From positions 1-6,447 of the forward strand of contig DIXX01000015.1 in the NCBI GenBank assembly GCA_002428805.1: a DNA stretch of 6,447 nucleotides. Direction: 5' to 3'. The number at the start of each line of letters is the position of its first letter. The stretch's first letter is position 1. The DNA comes from Cetobacterium sp. UBA6069 (lineage in GTDB: Bacteria; Fusobacteriota; Fusobacteriia; Fusobacteriales; Fusobacteriaceae). The position numbers and the translations under genes were made by a program. This document shows, in pieces, positions 5,724 through 6,447 of the stretch. The notes under the pieces were generated by a model. That model worked only from the letters and a program-made list of their open reading frames with translations. It ran no database searches and was not told the origin of the DNA.

Positions 5724-5755
5724 TTGACATCTAAAGATTAATAAGGAGAGAAATA

Positions 5756-6447
5756 ATGAAGATTTTGAAAAAAGTAGTGCTATTTTTTCTATTAAGTCTA
5801 TCTGTTTTAGCCTCTCATTCGCCAAATAGAGTTAATTCTAAAGAGGCTAAGGTAAAAGAGATTGAAAGGCAGATTGAAGAGTTAGAGTTAAAAAGAAAAA
5901 ATTTAGAAAATTTAAGGGCCACATTTTTAAAAAGTAATGATGAGAACAGACCAAAAGTTGGGTTGGTATTGAGTGGTGGTGGAGCGAAAGGTGCTGCACA
6001 TATAGGAGTTTTAAGAGTTCTTGAAAAATACGGGATACCAGTTGATTATGTGGTTGGAACAAGTGCGGGAAGTATAATAGCCGCGATGTATTCAGTTGGA
6101 TATACTCCAGATGAGATAGAAAAAACAGTTACTGATTTACAGTTTTACGAACTGTTTAGAAATGCTTCGGATAGAGATTTAGAAGGTATTGTTCAAAAAA
6201 CTAGATCAAATAAATATCCACTTACAATATCTTTAAATGAGAATTTTAATTTATCACTTCCAATGGGAGTTTTAAATGGAGAGTATATATACTTAGAACT
6301 TAAAAAGATATTTGCTAGAGCTGAGGGAGTTGAAAACTTCAAAGAGTTCCCAATACCGTTTAGAGCGATGACAACAAATTTACAAACAGGAGAATCAGTA
6401 GCTATCGATAGTGGAGATTTAGCTTTAGCTACTTTAAAAAGTATGGC
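5756..6447 (+). CDS. fplA: Patatin-like phospholipase, FplA-type autotransporter (3' partial)
   Basis: The first 230 codons of a secreted patatin-family phospholipase are present; the frame is still open at the window edge. Residues 1-19 are a signal peptide likely cut after VLA. Residues 29-58 are a charged, heptad-like helix (probable coiled coil). The patatin domain begins at about 66 with the oxyanion-hole loop SGGGAKG (73-79) and the nucleophile elbow GTSAG (101-105), with S103 as the catalytic serine. The second catalytic residue, an aspartate in a DG(G/A) motif, should lie just past the edge. Domain order and sequence style match FplA of Fusobacterium nucleatum, a type Vd autotransporter with phospholipase A1 activity. 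In that protein, POTRA and outer-membrane barrel domains follow the patatin domain; those parts are not visible here, so the autotransporter call rests on resemblance. The start has AAGGAGAG at 5743-5750. A plain secreted patatin is the alternative. Confidence 0.85.
   Translation, partial: MKILKKVVLFFLLSLSVLASHSPNRVNSKEAKVKEIERQIEELELKRKNLENLRATFLKSNDENRPKVGLVLSGGGAKGAAHIGVLRVLEKYGIPVDYVVGTSAGSIIAAMYSVGYTPDEIEKTVTDLQFYELFRNASDRDLEGIVQKTRSNKYPLTISLNENFNLSLPMGVLNGEYIYLELKKIFARAEGVENFKEFPIPFRAMTTNLQTGESVAIDSGDLALATLKSM

Noticed and set aside
5724..5752. TTGACA at 5724-5729 as a promoter for the fplA-like gene
   Set aside because: A -10 at correct spacing would fall on the SD and start codon, where no -10-like sequence exists.
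5847..6062. 71-codon ORF on the minus strand
   Set aside because: It lies fully inside the patatin-domain coding sequence on the other strand, has no SD, and its translation is low-complexity and resembles no protein.
1..6447. Insertion sequences, CRISPR arrays, tRNA or rRNA genes
   Set aside because: No transposase ORF, direct-repeat array, cloverleaf or rRNA-like sequence was seen on either strand.

Overview
The window looks like chromosomal DNA from a member of the Fusobacteriota (Fusobacterium or Cetobacterium type). Base composition is very AT-rich, arginine is mostly AGA, Shine-Dalgarno sites are strong (AAGGAGG type), and intergenic terminators are compact. The secreted proteins have Gram-negative signal peptides with no lipobox. 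The last gene closely resembles FplA, the patatin-type phospholipase autotransporter described from Fusobacterium nucleatum. Genus-level placement is inference, because no search could be run.

Layout, all on the + strand: (1) 1-218, promoter and leader of a magnesium transporter gene, containing a 22-codon upstream ORF and mutually exclusive hairpins around the mgtE ribosome-binding site; (2) 219-1571, mgtE; (3) 1572-1808, a promoter, a structured RNA with a predicted 6-bp pseudoknot, and an intrinsic terminator, ending at the SD and GTG start of the next gene; (4) 1809-3149, a YjiH-type membrane protein with nucleoside-recognition (Gate) domains; (5) terminator and a short intergenic region with a 12-bp inverted repeat; (6) 3290-5581, a tightly packed three-gene polar amino-acid ABC importer operon (binding protein, permease, ATPase), closed by a terminator; (7) 5606-5755, promoter and leader, then an fplA-like gene that runs off the right edge at codon 230.

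The protein-coding genes are recognisable families: Mg2+ uptake, an uncharacterised solute carrier, amino-acid import and a surface phospholipase. They appear to be separate transcription units and not one pathway. The only clear operon is the ABC importer, with an 11-nt gap and then an 11-nt overlap between its genes.

The most interesting content lies in the two RNA leaders. The mgtE leader looks like a translation-attenuation device. The end of a small leader ORF can form a 14-bp stem that frees the mgtE SD, or the released strand can form a 10-bp stem that hides it. The leader of the YjiH-type gene has the architecture of a metabolite-sensing riboswitch: an aptamer-like hairpin, a second hairpin whose loop is complementary to it, a competing antiterminator and an intrinsic terminator. 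It matches no class I can recall, so it is offered as an orphan riboswitch candidate. Both are predictions from base pairing and need comparative and experimental tests.
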